64,000 nucleotides of DNA from Coniella vitis (lineage: Eukaryota > Ascomycota > Sordariomycetes > Diaporthales > Schizoparmaceae), in assembly GCA_011317545.1 (NCBI GenBank), contig WUJK01000005.1:1302001-1366000 (forward strand), in the 5' to 3' direction. The stretch's first letter is position 1. Each line of letters opens with the position of its first letter. The position numbers were made by a program, and so were the translations under genes. Shown in pieces: positions 25,301 through 37,725 of the stretch. The notes beneath the pieces are model-generated. The model made no database searches, was not told the DNA's origin, and worked only from the letters and a program-made list of their open reading frames with translations.

Positions 25301-26329
25301 CCCCCCCCCCAAATAAAATGGTCCTGACAATAGGGAATCAAGCGATATTCTTGCCGAGTGTAACCTCATACCTTCTGGAATTCTCCAATATGAGAGTACC
25401 ATGCCTTATCCCGACATGGCAATGCTCAACAGAGTTTCTGGCTTCTCTCCCGACGTGGTTCACAGCTACGTTGCCCAGCTTTATTTGCGCAAACGCATGA
25501 ACGAGATTTCAGGTCGACTTTATAATCCAAAGCATCTGCTGCATATCCAAGAACAACTCGCAGAGACGAAAGCGATCGAGGGCATTTTGAATACGGCAGA
25601 GATCTGGGCGGACAAGTACAACTTCAATACGGACGATCCTCCTGCAGAGGATCTTTTGCACGCGCGTTTCCGCGCCAAATTCTGGGGCGCCAATGTTATT
25701 ACCTACCGGCCATATCTCGAAAACATCATGCGCCAGTCGCATAGCGGATCCCGTCCCGAGGGTAGCGCAATCGACCCGTCAGTGATTGAGTACGCGAAAA
25801 AGGGAATCAATGCTTTGATAAACAGTACAGAGGCATTCCACAATGTCAAGGACAGGCGCTTCATCATCACAAATGTCTTTGGAACCGCACATGCGTAAGT
25901 AGAGAACCCTGGGCACAACATACCCAAAGTCCTTGTCATAAATTGCGGGCGGCTTCTTACTAACGTCGTTGAAGACAATGGGGTAATTTGATTACCCTGG
26001 CTGCAGCGTATCGGGATCCGGTTCTTGGACCGCTAGTCAGTGAGGAGAAATTGCGATATCTCTTCCGAAGGACGATCGAGTTCTTCGAAGTTGTGGCCCA
26101 AGACTCGAGCAGTCTGGCTATTGACCTCAAGATTTTGAGGGGACTGCACGACTCTTTGCCACCGAAGTCGGCCATTCATCCAGTGCACAATGCATATATA
26201 CCACCCTTGACACGACCTCACAGCACGGCTCCGTTTTCTGCCGGACCGACCCCGACGCCGCACTCAATGCATGGTCCCAGTCCGACGCCTAGCGATCTGA
26301 GCCAGCCAACACCAATGGAATATTCTTGA
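22367..26329 (+). CDS. Zn(II)2Cys6 transcription factor with long Pro/His/Gln-rich N-terminus
   Basis: Six exons encode 1143 residues. Introns are 23153-23361, 23472-23553, 25081-25166, 25260-25333 and 25895-25974; each joins the frame cleanly. The first 262 residues are rich in Pro, His, Gln and Ser. The zinc cluster follows directly after the first intron: ACDSCRQLKAKCDENKPCK with six Cys spaced C-x2-C-x6-C-x5-C-x2-C-x6-C (residues 264-290). Next comes a helical, likely dimerising linker (DILDAMQKMIQAARQEIIQEL). A basic KRKR...SKRHK region sits within the middle domain. The rest resembles the fungal-specific transcription factor domain, with helices such as IQAHLLAGLYYGQLGRVIASF and YLVIFWSCCQLER. 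The C-terminus is Thr/Pro/Ser-rich. It should bind DNA in the nucleus as a dimer. The position of the cluster far from the N-terminus is unusual but occurs in some families. I do not recognise a named orthologue. Confidence 0.9.
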
Positions 26330-28226
26330 AGATTCATGATTGTTTTGGAACCGGGCGTCCGCTGGAACCCAACGCTGGACCCTTAAGGCAAAGCGGACCT
26401 TGGGAAGCGTCATACACCCACCACCTTGTTGCGTTGGACGCACAGCCGCCGGATATCCGTTTCGAAAAACGGTTACTATGTATACTGCCAAGCCAAGAGG
26501 TTGCATTACGACTTCACCCGACTCGACGGTAACGGGAGTATCCTGTCAACAGCCTCACAAGATACGGACTATTGAAAGCTGAGGCTGCGATAGCAGCTAT
26601 AATTCGAAGAAATGTTGCAAGGTGTGATTGAGCTAAGCCCCTGGTACACCGTAAAGAAAAAGGATGAGGGTGAAGAAGAAAAAAATCTTAAAACTATTCA
26701 ATATATTGAGCAACAACGACCACGACAGACTAATCAACGGCAAAGAAAGGAACGACATGGCAAATCATTTTGGAGGGATCTGTGGAAACGGAGTATACAG
26801 TTATCATCCACCGGACAACGGGGTCCGAGGGCAGCATCAAACGTGTTGACCGGTCTGCATCCTTCTATCTACGTTTGTATTTGCTCTATTCAGACTTGTT
26901 TCTCTCTGCTTTGGTTCAGATTTTACTCACTTTTCACATTTCACATTTTTTTTTTTGATTTTTCTTTTTTATATATGTTCAATACCGGTCTTGTTGGGGA
27001 AGGAGGTGTCACGGAATGGCAAAACTTTGCACAGGCTGCATTTACCCACAAAACAAAATATCCTATACCACATGATTTTATCTTTCTAAGCGACAGAAAA
27101 CATGTTTCTCCTTTTTGGCCCATATTCTATCATCTGTTTGGTTCATATCAAGCGTTTTATTTGGCCCCAGACATATACACATATACACTCAAATCAATCG
27201 GGAGGGAAGGAGAGGGCCATCAATATACATGGCATATTAGGCACGAAATGGGTTGAACGAGATCCGAGGACTTGATAGGTTATGGCAGGGTGTGGAAATT
27301 ATGCGCGGGGGCGGTAAAGAAAGGGAAAGGGGGTTACTATGTAAGAGCGGGGGAAAAAGAAGGGAAAAAAAAAAAAAAAAAAAGAATTTCTGGTTGCATG
27401 CATACTTGACACAAACCAAAACGTCATTTGCACATGTTGTTGTTGTTGGGCAGAGACGTTTGTAATGATCAATCGACCTTGGTTGAGAGGGTGCATATCT
27501 GCACGTGTGCTTGCTTTTGTTGTTTGTGTGTGTGTGTTTGTGTTTACTATGTATAGGTGTGCATATATTTGTAAATACACAATGGAAAGTGCATGTACCT
27601 GGTCTACATCCTGTCTCTGGTCATTGTTTCTTATTTTTTTTTTTCTTTAGTGGGCATTATTCTATGTTTCTTGGCTTCATCTTCTTACTGTTTGTTTACA
27701 TGGTAGTTGCTTATCCCAAGAGGGCAAGCATTGGCCTGCCTCACGCGGTTCAAGGCTTGACTGTAAAGTTTGAATTATTCCAACCCCCCCCCCCCCTTCT
27801 AAAAAAGAAAGAAGGAAACTCGTATGCACTGTACTAGTAGAACCGTACCGTTATATACATTTTTCAATCATCTTTGGGTGGCGTTGAAGATGTTGAGTGC
27901 AATGGATGGATGCGTGTCGGGTTCACTTCCCAAGTTGTGCAGGTGAAAATGTATATCTTGGGGGCCGTTTTATTCGCAACTTTCTTGCCCTGATGATAAT
28001 GATGAGCCTGAGTATCTTTCGAATTTGAAAGATTTTGAGTCTTATCAATCTGTTCCATTTCTCATTCTCCTTTGCAACGCATGCCACTTCCAGCTCAATG
28101 GATGTTTTGCGGGGAGTCTTGACAACCATCACCACCACCACCACCACCACCACTTGTTCCGACCCTGCCCCTGTGCTTTTTGAAATGGCAACCAAACACA
28201 ATCTCTTCCCACACGTCGTCATGTCG
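26330..28226. other. Intergenic between the Zn2Cys6 gene and atg5 (convergent)
   Basis: The 3' ends of two convergent genes share this space. It is T-rich with homopolymers, such as A runs at 27367-27383 and a C run near 27783-27796, and carries three TACTATGTA copies. (CAC)n lies at 28128-28153, about 75 bases past the atg5 stop. No gene is supported. Confidence 0.5.
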
Positions 28227-29579
28227 TCATAGTAACACAACAATGAGGCAGAGCCAGCCATCTGGATACGCGGCCTCGCGCATCAGCTCCTCGAGGGGAG
28301 CGGAAAAGGGCACGGGCGCGCCGTGGAGGACGACATTGGCCAGGACGGGGTCCCTGCTGCTGGGGAAGAGCGAAGGAAGGAGGGTGCGCAGGGCGGGACC
28401 GAGCGTTTGCGGGGTTCCTAAAAGCCAAAAGGCAAAAAAAAATCAAAATCACAAAGGTAAGAGTTCATGTTATTATTGTATGTGCAAGTGACAGGCGGGG
28501 AGGGTTATCGTCACAACTTGTCATCTTGGAGCCTTGATCGGAAAAGGCCTCGCTTGTGGCCATCGCAACGAGGGCCTGTATCGGGACACTCCAGGTCTGG
28601 CTTGGTGTGTGTACCTTTGATTCTGGGGGAACCGTCTGCACCGAGGCGGAGGACGAGAAAGGGCCGAGAGAGTGGAGGGAGACTTTCGGGTACTTACGAT
28701 TTGGCAGGCGAGGGGCCACGAGCGACTGCATAACCTTGAAGCTGCCCGGCGCAGACCCGCTGCTACTGGGAGGCGAGGATGGAATGTAAATGCGAATGGG
28801 CACGTGTTTGAGTGGCGTCGGCGGGTTGAGTAGCTGCGCATTGACCTTGGCAAAGGCGGTATAATCGTCTGCAGGGTTGGTTTGCGCCCCCCCAAGGCGT
28901 TGACCAGTCAGTCAGTCATTGTCATTCAGTCAACCGACTCTTGCCGGATCGCGGGGCCTCATCTTGAGGTGGTATGACCTAAGGATCCAGGGTCCTCTAG
29001 AATGTTGTGCAGTGGCTGGCAAGCTGAGCGCCGGCGCAGGTGGGCGAACGGTGGGCGGACCAGCTTGCTTCCGTGCCCAAGTAAGTACTTACTGTCCTGG
29101 ACGGCATTCCACAAGGACGTTGTGTGGTCTTTGGAAAGGCTCATGATTTGCTTCGAGTTCCCGTTCCGAACAAAGTCGGCCTGCAAATGGTCGAATGCCG
29201 CACACACAAAGAGTCAGCTTGTCCACCATCCCACACGAGCCGTGTATGCAGATGTGAAAAGCGGGCAGGTGGCAGGCTCACTTCCTTGACGCCATTGAGA
29301 AATGTATCGCCAATGTCCCATTCGTCGCCAGCGCCCACGTCGAGCCTCCAGGGCAGGTGGGGCTGGTATAAATCGACCAACAAGCCCACACTCAGGTTGC
29401 GGAGCTGGATGTCTTCGTGATGGAAGCTGCTGCAGGGCATGCCAAAGAAGGAGGACAACCTGGGCAGAAGCTGGGCCAGATAGCTGAAGCGCGGGACGGC
29501 GACAACGAAGGGGTTCGCGGCGGGCTGGTCCTTGTGGACTATGAACAGCGGTACACGGCGGCTCCAGAGGGTCTGCGGG

Positions 29580-29613
<34 letters not shown>

Positions 29614-29668
29614 GCAGTTCCTGAGAGCCACCCGACGGCGGCGACGCTGGTGACAGTGCAGAGGACAT
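28227..29668 (-). CDS. atg5: Autophagy protein Atg5
   Basis: Atg5 is covalently joined to Atg12 and, with Atg16, forms the E3-like complex that promotes Atg8 lipidation at the phagophore. Four exons (29668-29282, 29180-29093, 28868-28698, 28417-28227) give 278 residues, in the usual range for fungal Atg5. The frame joins exactly at all three introns (101, 224 and 280 bp). Family blocks are clear: WSRRVPLFIVHKD, NPFVVAVPRFSYLAQLLPRL, CSSFHHEDIQLRNL, VGLLVDLYQP, ADFVRNGNSKQIMSLSKDH, KHVPIRIYIPSSP, and the ending PLEELMREAAYPDGW. By position, Lys139 in NGNSKQIM is the likely Atg12 acceptor; this is inferred, not proved. A Ser tract encoded by a CTG/CAG-type triplet run (29581-29613) lies near the N-terminus. 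The ATG at 29668 is the first Met before the conserved region. Confidence 0.93.
29581..29613. repeat. Triplet repeat (CTG)n encoding Ser in Atg5
   Basis: About eleven perfect CTG-type triplets. On the minus strand they read AGC and give a poly-Ser stretch near residue 20-30 of Atg5, before the first conserved block. Confidence 0.9.
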
Positions 29669-32600
29669 GGCGCTGGCGAACAGTATGGCATGGAGTCGAG
29701 TTCTCGTTCAGAGAATGGCTGTGTGGCTGCGCAACGGAAACGTGGGAAGCATGTGCGCTCCAGCTCCTGCAGCTCGTTATGCGCCTGACTGCAGGCTTTG
29801 GTGGATCCTGAGGTGCACAGTCACGGCTGTGTAGGGCGGATAGAAGGAGGACGAGGCATGTGGACGCCTTCAGAGCTGGCAGACGCCTCCTGTCATGGGA
29901 GAGAGAAGGTTGCGAGAAGTGGACGGCAGAAGAAGGTGGCGGCAGGCAGCATGGCAAGAGTCGTGATAGCCTCATCAAGATGGAGCAACGTTGGCGCACG
30001 ACGGCTTGACAGCAGGGCACCAAGCCAGATCGGGGGTTAGCGCATGCGGCACCAACCGTCACTCGAAGGCTCAAGATTTAGTCAGCGATCAATGTACCGT
30101 GTACATAGCATCCGGCAGGTAAGCTTGGCAGGCAGCTGGCAGGTAGCTGGCAGGCTAGAAGTACACGGAGCCGACGAGCCGGTCCCTATTTCTTCTCGTT
30201 CGACGGACACACAACCACACCACACCACAGCGCACCAACCCACCACGCCGTGACGCCAGCCGCCCCTCCAGACAAATCACACAGCAACGAAGCACCACTT
30301 CACACGCTGCCGCAATGTGATTCGGCTACAGCATTCCAGCCATGCGAGACGCGTGACTCGATCGATACTTGTACCCCGGCTGCCCACATTTCCATGTAAG
30401 CACTGAGCGGCTCTTGAATAATCATGCCCGAGCCTGTCTCGGATCATCACCACGAAGCCAGGCTACTACTGTTCTAGAACAGCCAATGCGCATGTTCGAG
30501 GGGAGGGGGGCGGGTTTGATGGCCGTGTACTACCATACAGTGCATGATAGTAGTCGCTCTTGGACGGAGCAAGTCGAGATGCCTGCATTGCACTGCATGC
30601 TACATAGTACTGTACGCAGTACTGCTCAAGTAAGTGTACATGCTTGAGCTCACGTTTCTTGACCGTTTTGCTCTGACTGCGAGCATCGGGGCCTGTTGTT
30701 CTCTTGCTGCTGGGGCCTGCTACGGCTCACCGACTTGAATAATGCTGACCCGACGGCCACCTGCTTCAGAGCGTTGCAGCGCCGGTCGCTGCTGTTTGCT
30801 TCTTCCCCACCGGCCAGGCCAGGCCCGCAGATTAAAGGACGCTCGGCTGTTGGGCTGTCGTGATTCTCCCATGCAACTAGCTGATTTTAGGAGCTGCAGC
30901 ATCTCTGGCATAGTAGTACTCGATATCCATCATCCCTGGGGCAATCCCGATATCAGCCAGATAACATTCGACAGAACGTTTATGAGATGTGACACTACAA
31001 CCTCGGTCTACCTTGAAATACGACATCGCTTAGAGAGAAGTCCCTAAAGTCCCAGGCCCAGGAAAGAAACCGCAACATCAGTGCCAGCAACAACGAAAGC
31101 AACAACACCAGGGTGGAAAAAAACAAACAACCCATCGCATCAAGTGTGTACTATAGTAGCGTCGCAGTCACCCCCATTACGTTCTTCTCGCGTCGCCCGA
31201 CCTTGCACCGGTTTCGAGCTACCTACTATAACACACTTTGCAATGACGAGTAATACTGCACTCGCATTGGAGGGATGCAGTTTCTCCCTACGATGAAGCT
31301 TCGACTGCACCATGTGCGCCGATCTTCCCGCCTACTGCATCTGACATGTCATAGATGGCAGGACAGGGAAATATCACCGAACAGCAAGGACAACGAAGAC
31401 ATGTGTACATACTGCTATGTATAGTAGTACGTCTCATAAAGTTCGGTCTATGCAAAAGCAGACAAAGAGCCGAGTGTGCGTCGGGGTCCCGCTCCGGATG
31501 TCATGTAGACGCGGTCGGCTCCACCCGTCGAGAACCTGGCTATGACTACATAGTACATAGTATCGAGGGACAGCCATGACCTCGGTCGATTACTACGACG
31601 ATGGGCCTTCCATTGGTCCGGATCGGGCTCAGTGCACATGGCAGTTACTACTAACGTAAGGCGACTAACACTTACAGACTCATCCGTCGAGGAGACTCTC
31701 AAGGGTGAACAAATGATTGAACTCTCAAGCTTACTTGTTACGTGGTCGGGAGATAGAGTATTGAGGGTCGGGTTCCTTACGGGAGCAAGCTTGGATGCCA
31801 GCTGTTTGTGGTTATTATGCCAACAAGATTTGGGTTGGCTCCAAAAAAAATCGCAGGTCAAAAACATGGAAGCCAAACTGAAAGCTCAGGATCACAGATC
31901 AGTACAGTTTGGTTTCATGGCGTTCATCTGATTCTACAAATGGTTATGCGCGCAGACGCTTGTGTGTGCGAGTCTGTCTCGTTTGCACTCTCTTGGATGA
32001 ATATCGCGCCGCGATGAGACCTTGTATAGAAGAAGAGAGATCTCATCCTCCAAGGGTTCCTTTCATCCGTTGGTGCCATGTATTCGTCTCGTTTGACGGA
32101 AGCATAACCCACAGCAACCTGTAGTAGAGAATGTCTCGTGAACAGGTAGGTCAGCCAACCAGGACTCGATCATCGTATGATGGCCAAATGCAGGAGTTGA
32201 TTTCGTGTGTCGAGGTACTTTTTGAGTAGACGAGAATGCAACGATGACGCTGTGAAAGGGGTGAAAATTGTCTATTTATACTCAAGTGTAATCATAATCT
32301 CAGATCTTTATCTTTTGTATTTTTATTTTTATTTTGCGATTGACGACTGCAAGCAGCATTCACGTAACATCGTCCATGCTTCGACAATCTGTCAAGGAAA
32401 GATAAGGAAGTTGCGCACACATCGTACTTGGCCAGGAAACACGACGAGACCCCGGGCGAACGAGCCTCACATCGCGTTGGGCAGGAAGATGTAGTTGTAC
32501 CACTCGGCCAGGGAACAAAGTCAGCTTTCTCCCTATTAAATACGTGCAATCTTTCAAGACATGATGCCGATTCAAAATTCATTTTGGCCGGCCGGGAGGA

Positions 32601-32853
32601 GCAGCGGAAAGTACGACGAATCGTTGACAACGATGACGTTCTAAGAGCCCAGCAGGGCCTGCAGCCGACCATCACAAAGCGGAAACACGATGCACAAGAC
32701 ACACTTGGACGTAATCAAAAACTGATCGATTTCATTTGTAAGGTGATGCCAAGTACCAGCCATCCGCATAGTATATGCTTGCACGCACACACAAGCCGAT
32801 GACATTCGACATTGCTGTCCCTTTTGAACGGTTCCCAACAGCGACTCGCCCGC
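29669..32853. other. Intergenic between atg5 and the Air1/2-like gene
   Basis: The region contains the atg5 promoter and the 3' side of the zinc-knuckle gene. GGCAG-type imperfect repeats lie near 30115-30160. Three TACATAGTA copies occur at 30601-31562. A 286-codon minus-strand ORF (30074-29214) is only an alternative frame over atg5 exon 1 and its promoter. No gene is supported. Confidence 0.5.
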
Positions 32854-33096
32854 TTAGCCACCTCTTCCACGACCTCGGCCACGCTTGCTAAAGCTACTGA
32901 ACCCTCCACGGCCGCGATTGCCTCCTCGGCCGCCACGACCACCACTTTGCTGTGGCTGCGACTGGCCTGGCTTGCCCTTGGGAGCATTTGACTGGTTCCG
33001 TCGAGGATATTGCTTCGCTCCTGGCGGCGGTGGTGGACGTGGTGGCGTGTCAGGCCAAGGATTCCGGTTGCGGCGAGGATAGCGTGCGTTTGCATT

Positions 33097-33147
<51 letters not shown>

Positions 33148-34944
33148 GGGGTTTTGGGGAACTGTTCCCGGCGTCGCTGAAGCACCGCCAAAGTTGATAT
33201 TCGATGCTATTTGGATTTTTCCGATGGGCTTCATGCCAGAGGCCGGAGCAGAATCCCGGATGAATCCATCTGCTTGGTTCTCGTCGTCGCTTTCTTCGTA
33301 AAAGACGTGCGATTGAGGCTTGATGCTGCGGCCGGGAATGACGGGCTTCGCTACCACCGCTGGGGGAGGGAGAGGGTTCTGGTAAGCAAGGGCGACCTCA
33401 CTGCTTGCAGCATCCACATAAATGGATGCTGCCGAGATGGTCCACGTCTTGGTCGGAGGGACATTCTTCTTAACCAATGTACAATCTCCTCCATAATGGC
33501 CTTCCTGACCGCAACAGTAGCAGAAGGTTGGCAGCGACTTGACCTTCTTGACATTGCCGGGCTTTGGGCGGTAGACTTGCCAAAGACTGTTGCAATTGTA
33601 TTCTGTATGATCATGGCTCTCGCAAAACGCGCATTCGGTGGCAACCTCTCCAGGCGCTACCGCGAGCTTCTCTGGGCAAGAAGCCTTGGTGTGGCCGGAT
33701 TGCTTGCACTTTGCGCACCGCTGCCGTGTAGGACATTCGTACTTGAAATGTGAACTGTGGCAGAATTTGCAGCTTGTTTCGGGACAGCTGGGCGTCGAGT
33801 GACCAGGTTGAGCACATGTGAGGCAGAAGACGGCGTCATCTGGGAGGCCAGGATAGTAACAGTGCCGCTGATCGAGTTCAGCCTGAGATGGCGCTTCATA
33901 TTTGACCTCAGCGTCCATTTCGGCAGCAGGCCCCTGAATGGGCTCAGCCTCATTTCCCATTTTTTCTTTCGCGCCCTGCGCCGACACCTGCGTGGTGTTT
34001 TGCTCGTCTTGCTCTGTTGCATGCACCGTGCTTGTGTCATCACCATGTGGCAAAGAGTGCCCAGAGACAGAAGGTTCGCCTGACACAGTAGGCTTGGCTG
34101 CAGAGCGGTTGGCTGCAGCCAACTCTTGGAGCTTCTTCCGCTGCTCTTCCTTCCGTCTCTTCCTTCTTGCCGCCTTGGACTCCTTTGTTGTTTCCTGTGG
34201 CCCCAGCTCGTCTGCTGGTGGGCTTGGGTTCGGTTTTAAGCTCTGGCAAAGCCTCGCAATACTGGCGACTTTCTCGGGATGATACAATTTGGTCTTCACG
34301 GTTTTCCAGAAGACCTTGGGCAAATCAGGCGTGATACGACCCCCCAAACGCCTCTTGAACGCTGTATGAATAAGAGAGGCTTGGACACCGACCTGGCGAA
34401 CATTCTCCTTGTTCTCGGCAGCAAAGGCTGTAGACCACTTGTCTATGACAGAGTCAAATATCTCCAACCAGGTAGAACCTACCAGCCACTCGGATTTGAT
34501 AGGATTGATGGTCCAATCAAGATGCTTTTTGTTGTATGTAGGAATCTCAACGTCCTCGCCCGCCTTTATTGCACGCACCAATTCGTCACGCTCCTGGGCC
34601 GTCAACGGATTGTGTGCCATCAAATCGTAATTGATGCGCTTGTTCGAGCCTTGCGCTGTCGCCCCGAAAGAAGTGCGCAAACCAGGTTCTGCCCTCGAGG
34701 CTGGTGGCGAGCGCGAGACTTCTCTGGAGGTCGAGGTTGCGCCCTGCGCGTCGCTTGAGGCTGAAGAAGACGTTTTGCCAGCCCCCGTTGAACCAGCATC
34801 TGTCGTCTCACTGCTAGAAGCGGATCCTGTGCGGGCTTTCTTGCGAGGAGGTGAGTTGCCTCGATCCTGCTCCTGGTCGGCCATCGGACGCTTGCCAGTC
34901 GGTGCTGCATCGTTTGGCGCGGCCTGGGCTTTAGGAGAAGCCAT
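32854..34944 (-). CDS. air1: Zinc-knuckle RNA-binding protein, Air1/Air2 type (TRAMP complex)
   Basis: Air1/Air2 proteins are the RNA-binding subunits of the nuclear TRAMP complex; they link the Trf4/5 poly(A) polymerase to Mtr4 and the exosome. The single-exon frame gives 696 residues from the ATG at 34944; the frame is open a further 13 codons upstream without an ATG. Five CCHC knuckles lie in a row: CLTCAQPGHSTPSC, CKFCHSSHFKYEC, CAKCKQSGHTKASC, CAFCESHDHTEYNC and CYCCGQEGHYGGDC. LWQVYRP between knuckles 4 and 5 corresponds to the Trf4-contact motif IWRxY of yeast Air2. The N-terminal third is basic/acidic and low in complexity, with KKART. The tail has a poly-Gln tract and RGG/RG repeats typical of RNA-binding proteins. 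It is much longer than yeast Air1/2 (about 350 residues), as is common in filamentous fungi. Confidence 0.85.
33098..33144. repeat. Triplet repeat (CTG)n encoding poly-Gln in the Air-like protein
   Basis: About fifteen CTG triplets on the plus strand read CAG on the coding strand, giving an uninterrupted Gln tract between the zinc knuckles and the RGG tail. The tract is a likely site of length polymorphism. Confidence 0.9.
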
Positions 34945-35086
34945 GGCTGCCACTTGCTCTTGCAATGCTTCCTCGTTCTGCACTCACCCTCACCATCCAC
35001 CGATGCGGAGGCTGTCGCGTCGCCTTGCTGCAACCCAAACTGTGGTGGCTTCTCTGCTAAAGCCGGAGCACGGAGCCGGCTGGGGT

Positions 35087-35124
<38 letters not shown>

Positions 35125-36954
35125 GCCTCTGCTGAAGCTCTGGCTGTTTCGGCCCCACCACCTCTCTGTAATTTAGATTGGGGCCCCTATCTTGCGCTAT
35201 ACGAGTCCAGACACGCCGTGAAAAATGCCCCTCAATATCCCATGCTCTGAGAGCGAAATGAGACGTTGCGGTCTCTTTCGATGCAGACAGTAAATGCTGC
35301 TATTGCTCCAACAGAAAAATGAGAGGACTGCGGCCTGAATGTGGAACAGGAGGACCCCTGGATGGGACTGTGGAATGGATTGAAAATTTGAAAATCCCAG
35401 GAGTCGGATTTTCCACCGTCGGAAAGATGAACCGCAAAAGCACCACCGCGCGACCAATGCAGGAAAGTCGCAGAGCGCAGAGATGTTGCCGGCCCAGGAA
35501 AAGGAGCAACAAGTTAAGATTGGGAGATACTGCTCGTCCAAATGGATCGTCGGGGTGGACAAGGCGCCGGACGAGAAGGCTTGTAGGTGGGCTGCGCGAC
35601 CAAACGACAAGCCAAAAAATAAAAATAAGAAAAATTACAATGGCCTGCCGTGAAGCAGAGCACGGACGAGTATCTCCGATCTGACGTGGTTGCTCGCTCG
35701 AATAAGAAAAAAAAACATTTGCCTGCCGGCGAAAATCTGCTTCCTAGGGGAGCCTTGATAGTGTTGGGGGCTGGGGTACTTGGGGCTGCAGTGGCGCATA
35801 GAGCGAGCTCGGGGTAGTGGTGGAGCAGTGGCGTAACAGGCCAAGCCAGCGGGCCAACAAAGGGGGATGAGAGCTGGGCCAAAGAAAGCCCAGGGATATG
35901 GATTGCAGTGCACAGCAGCTCACAGGGTACAGCGTGGGGGGCCCCAGGGGGCAGCAGGGGCCCAGAGGGTGCATTGCAACAGGCGCAAGCAGGCCCCTTC
36001 AGTGGCTGCTGGGTGGTGGCAGCCCGGAGGGTTACAGGAGGTCTAGACACATTGGCCAAACAGGGACCCTGCTTTTCTTCAACGTCAAAGCAGCAGCATT
36101 CTTCTTCCACGTCACTTGTTGCTAGACTGTCGACGACCATCTGCATTTGCACTGCACCCCAGCACAGCGACGCTGCGTCCCGCCTGGCATCGCATTGCTC
36201 GACTTGCTCGCCAACAGTCATCGCCGTCGACCCATCCTCACCATCATCGTTTTTGTTTCTCTTCTTGTCCATCGCTAGAGCGTGAGTCTGCCCGCTGTTC
36301 CTGCGTTGCTCCGGTCGAGGCGGTGTCCTGACTTGCCCCCCTCCCATTCCGGGGATACCGTCCTCCACATCCGTGCTGCCGGCGATACCACACTTGCTGC
36401 ATCTTCGCTTGCGCCGTCCATACAGACTCGAAAAAGAAGCACAACTTGAGTCTAGTTTGGGATCGGAGGCTCGTAGCTCGCGAGCGCAGACTGCGTCCTG
36501 TCACCCCAACAAGCTGGACGGCGTTCTGAGACAGCGACTTTTGCACGGCCTAGTCTGGTTCAGCTCGCGTGGAACGGACGCATTGCTTCAGAGGGAATAC
36601 ATACTAACACTGGCTCTCTGCGTCTAGCCATTTTGTTGAATTGATATATTTTTATCTCTTTACACCACGAACCCAACGATACTACTCCCGCTTTCGAACG
36701 ACAAACACGACGCCTCACCCGACGCATCCCTCCCGTGACAGACGACTCCACCTTGAGACTAGGTCAACCCCAGGTCTTGGCAAATTGCGGACTGCTTTCC
36801 ATCACGGCCTTCACCAGCCGAACCCTCTGTCCGACTACCAATCCCCACGATTTCCTCCTCAAATACCGGCAAGCTGTCTTCTCCAATTCTCCTTCAGCGT
36901 ACCGTTTCCTACGACGCGGGTACCAATCCTCCGCGTCGAGGAAGTGTGTACAAA
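34945..36954. other. Divergent intergenic region between the Air-like gene and orm
   Basis: This is a shared promoter region for two divergently transcribed genes. It holds an uninterrupted T run of about 32 bases at 35089-35120. The 284-codon minus-strand ORF at 35514-36368 has no recognisable domain and looks random. The segment 36660-36950 is C/T-rich, like a fungal 5' UTR in front of the ORMDL start. Confidence 0.5.
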
Positions 36955-37725
36955 ATGGCGGATGATCAGAATTCGGCTCGTAGGAGGAGATCCAGTTCGA
37001 TCCTCCAGGTGTACCACGAGCCTCCCGAGCCTGTTGAACAGCTCAGCGACCGTGCTGCTCTTCCCAATGGCAATGCCAATTGGGTCAATGCGAAAGGTGA
37101 GGTGGATGTGGCTGCGTCTTGCCCCTTTCAAAACATGTCGCAGGGCAACAATACTCTGAACTCGGACTTTGCGCGACCTGGCTTATCCTTACGTCAATAC
37201 AATTGATCTGCTACAACTCAGAGGCTAACAATTCTGGGGAACTGTGCAGGCGCGTGGACAATTCACTTCATCCTAATTATGTGCCTCAAGATCTTCTACG
37301 ACATTATCCCAGGCGTGTCACAGGAGACTTCTTGGACTCTGACAAACATCTCGTACATGGCTGGATCCTACCTCATGTTTCACTACGTTCGAGGCATACC
37401 CTTCGAGTTCAACGCAGGAGCGTACGACAACCTGAATATGTGGGAGCAGATTGACGACGGTGCCCAATATACCCCCGCGAAGAAGTTCCTGCTTAGTGTT
37501 CCGATCGTGCTGTTCCTCCTCAGCACACATTACACACATTATGATCTTGCCTACTTTACCATCAACTTCTTGGCGGTATTGGCAGTCGTGATTCCAAAGC
37601 TGCCTTTTGTAAGTTGCGGATGCGCAGAGGTACTCGACCGGGTGGATGGGAATAAGCTAACGACCCACGTGCAGAGTCACCGAATGCGCTTTGGAATTTT
37701 CTCGGGTGTACCAGATGAGGACTAA
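36955..37725 (+). CDS. orm1: ORMDL-family protein (Orm1/Orm2), regulator of sphingolipid synthesis
   Basis: Orm proteins are ER membrane subunits that inhibit serine palmitoyltransferase; in yeast, phosphorylation of their N-terminus relieves the inhibition. Three exons (36955-37096, 37250-37608, 37675-37725) give 183 residues, the expected size. Both introns contain GCTAAC branch sites and join the frame exactly. The start ATG lies in a good context (caaaATGgcg). The N-terminus has RRRRSSS, matching the Ypk1-type RxRxxS phosphosite pattern. Family hallmarks are NWVNAKGAW, GSYLMFHYVRGIPFE, MWEQIDDGAQYTPAKKF and the end SHRMRFGIFSG. Membrane segments are visible in TIHFILIMCLKIFYDIIPG, FLLSVPIVLFLLSTH and LAYFTINFLAVLAVVIPKL. 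The gene is single and intact. Confidence 0.95.

Larger units (their letters stand above)
26474..31562. repeat. Island 2 of the dispersed palindrome (6 copies)
   Basis: The 9-mer TACATAGTA/TACTATGTA starts at 26474, 27335, 27545, 30601, 31547 and 31554. The last two overlap as a 7-bp tandem. The copies lie downstream of the Zn2Cys6 gene and upstream of atg5. None lies within the atg5 exons or introns between them. Confidence 0.75.

Noticed and set aside
29214..30074. 286-codon ORF on the minus strand
   Set aside because: It is an alternative frame across atg5 exon 1 and its promoter; the atg5 frame is certain.
35514..36368. 284-codon minus-strand ORF between the Air-like gene and orm
   Set aside because: No domain, random-looking composition, and it sits in a divergent promoter region.
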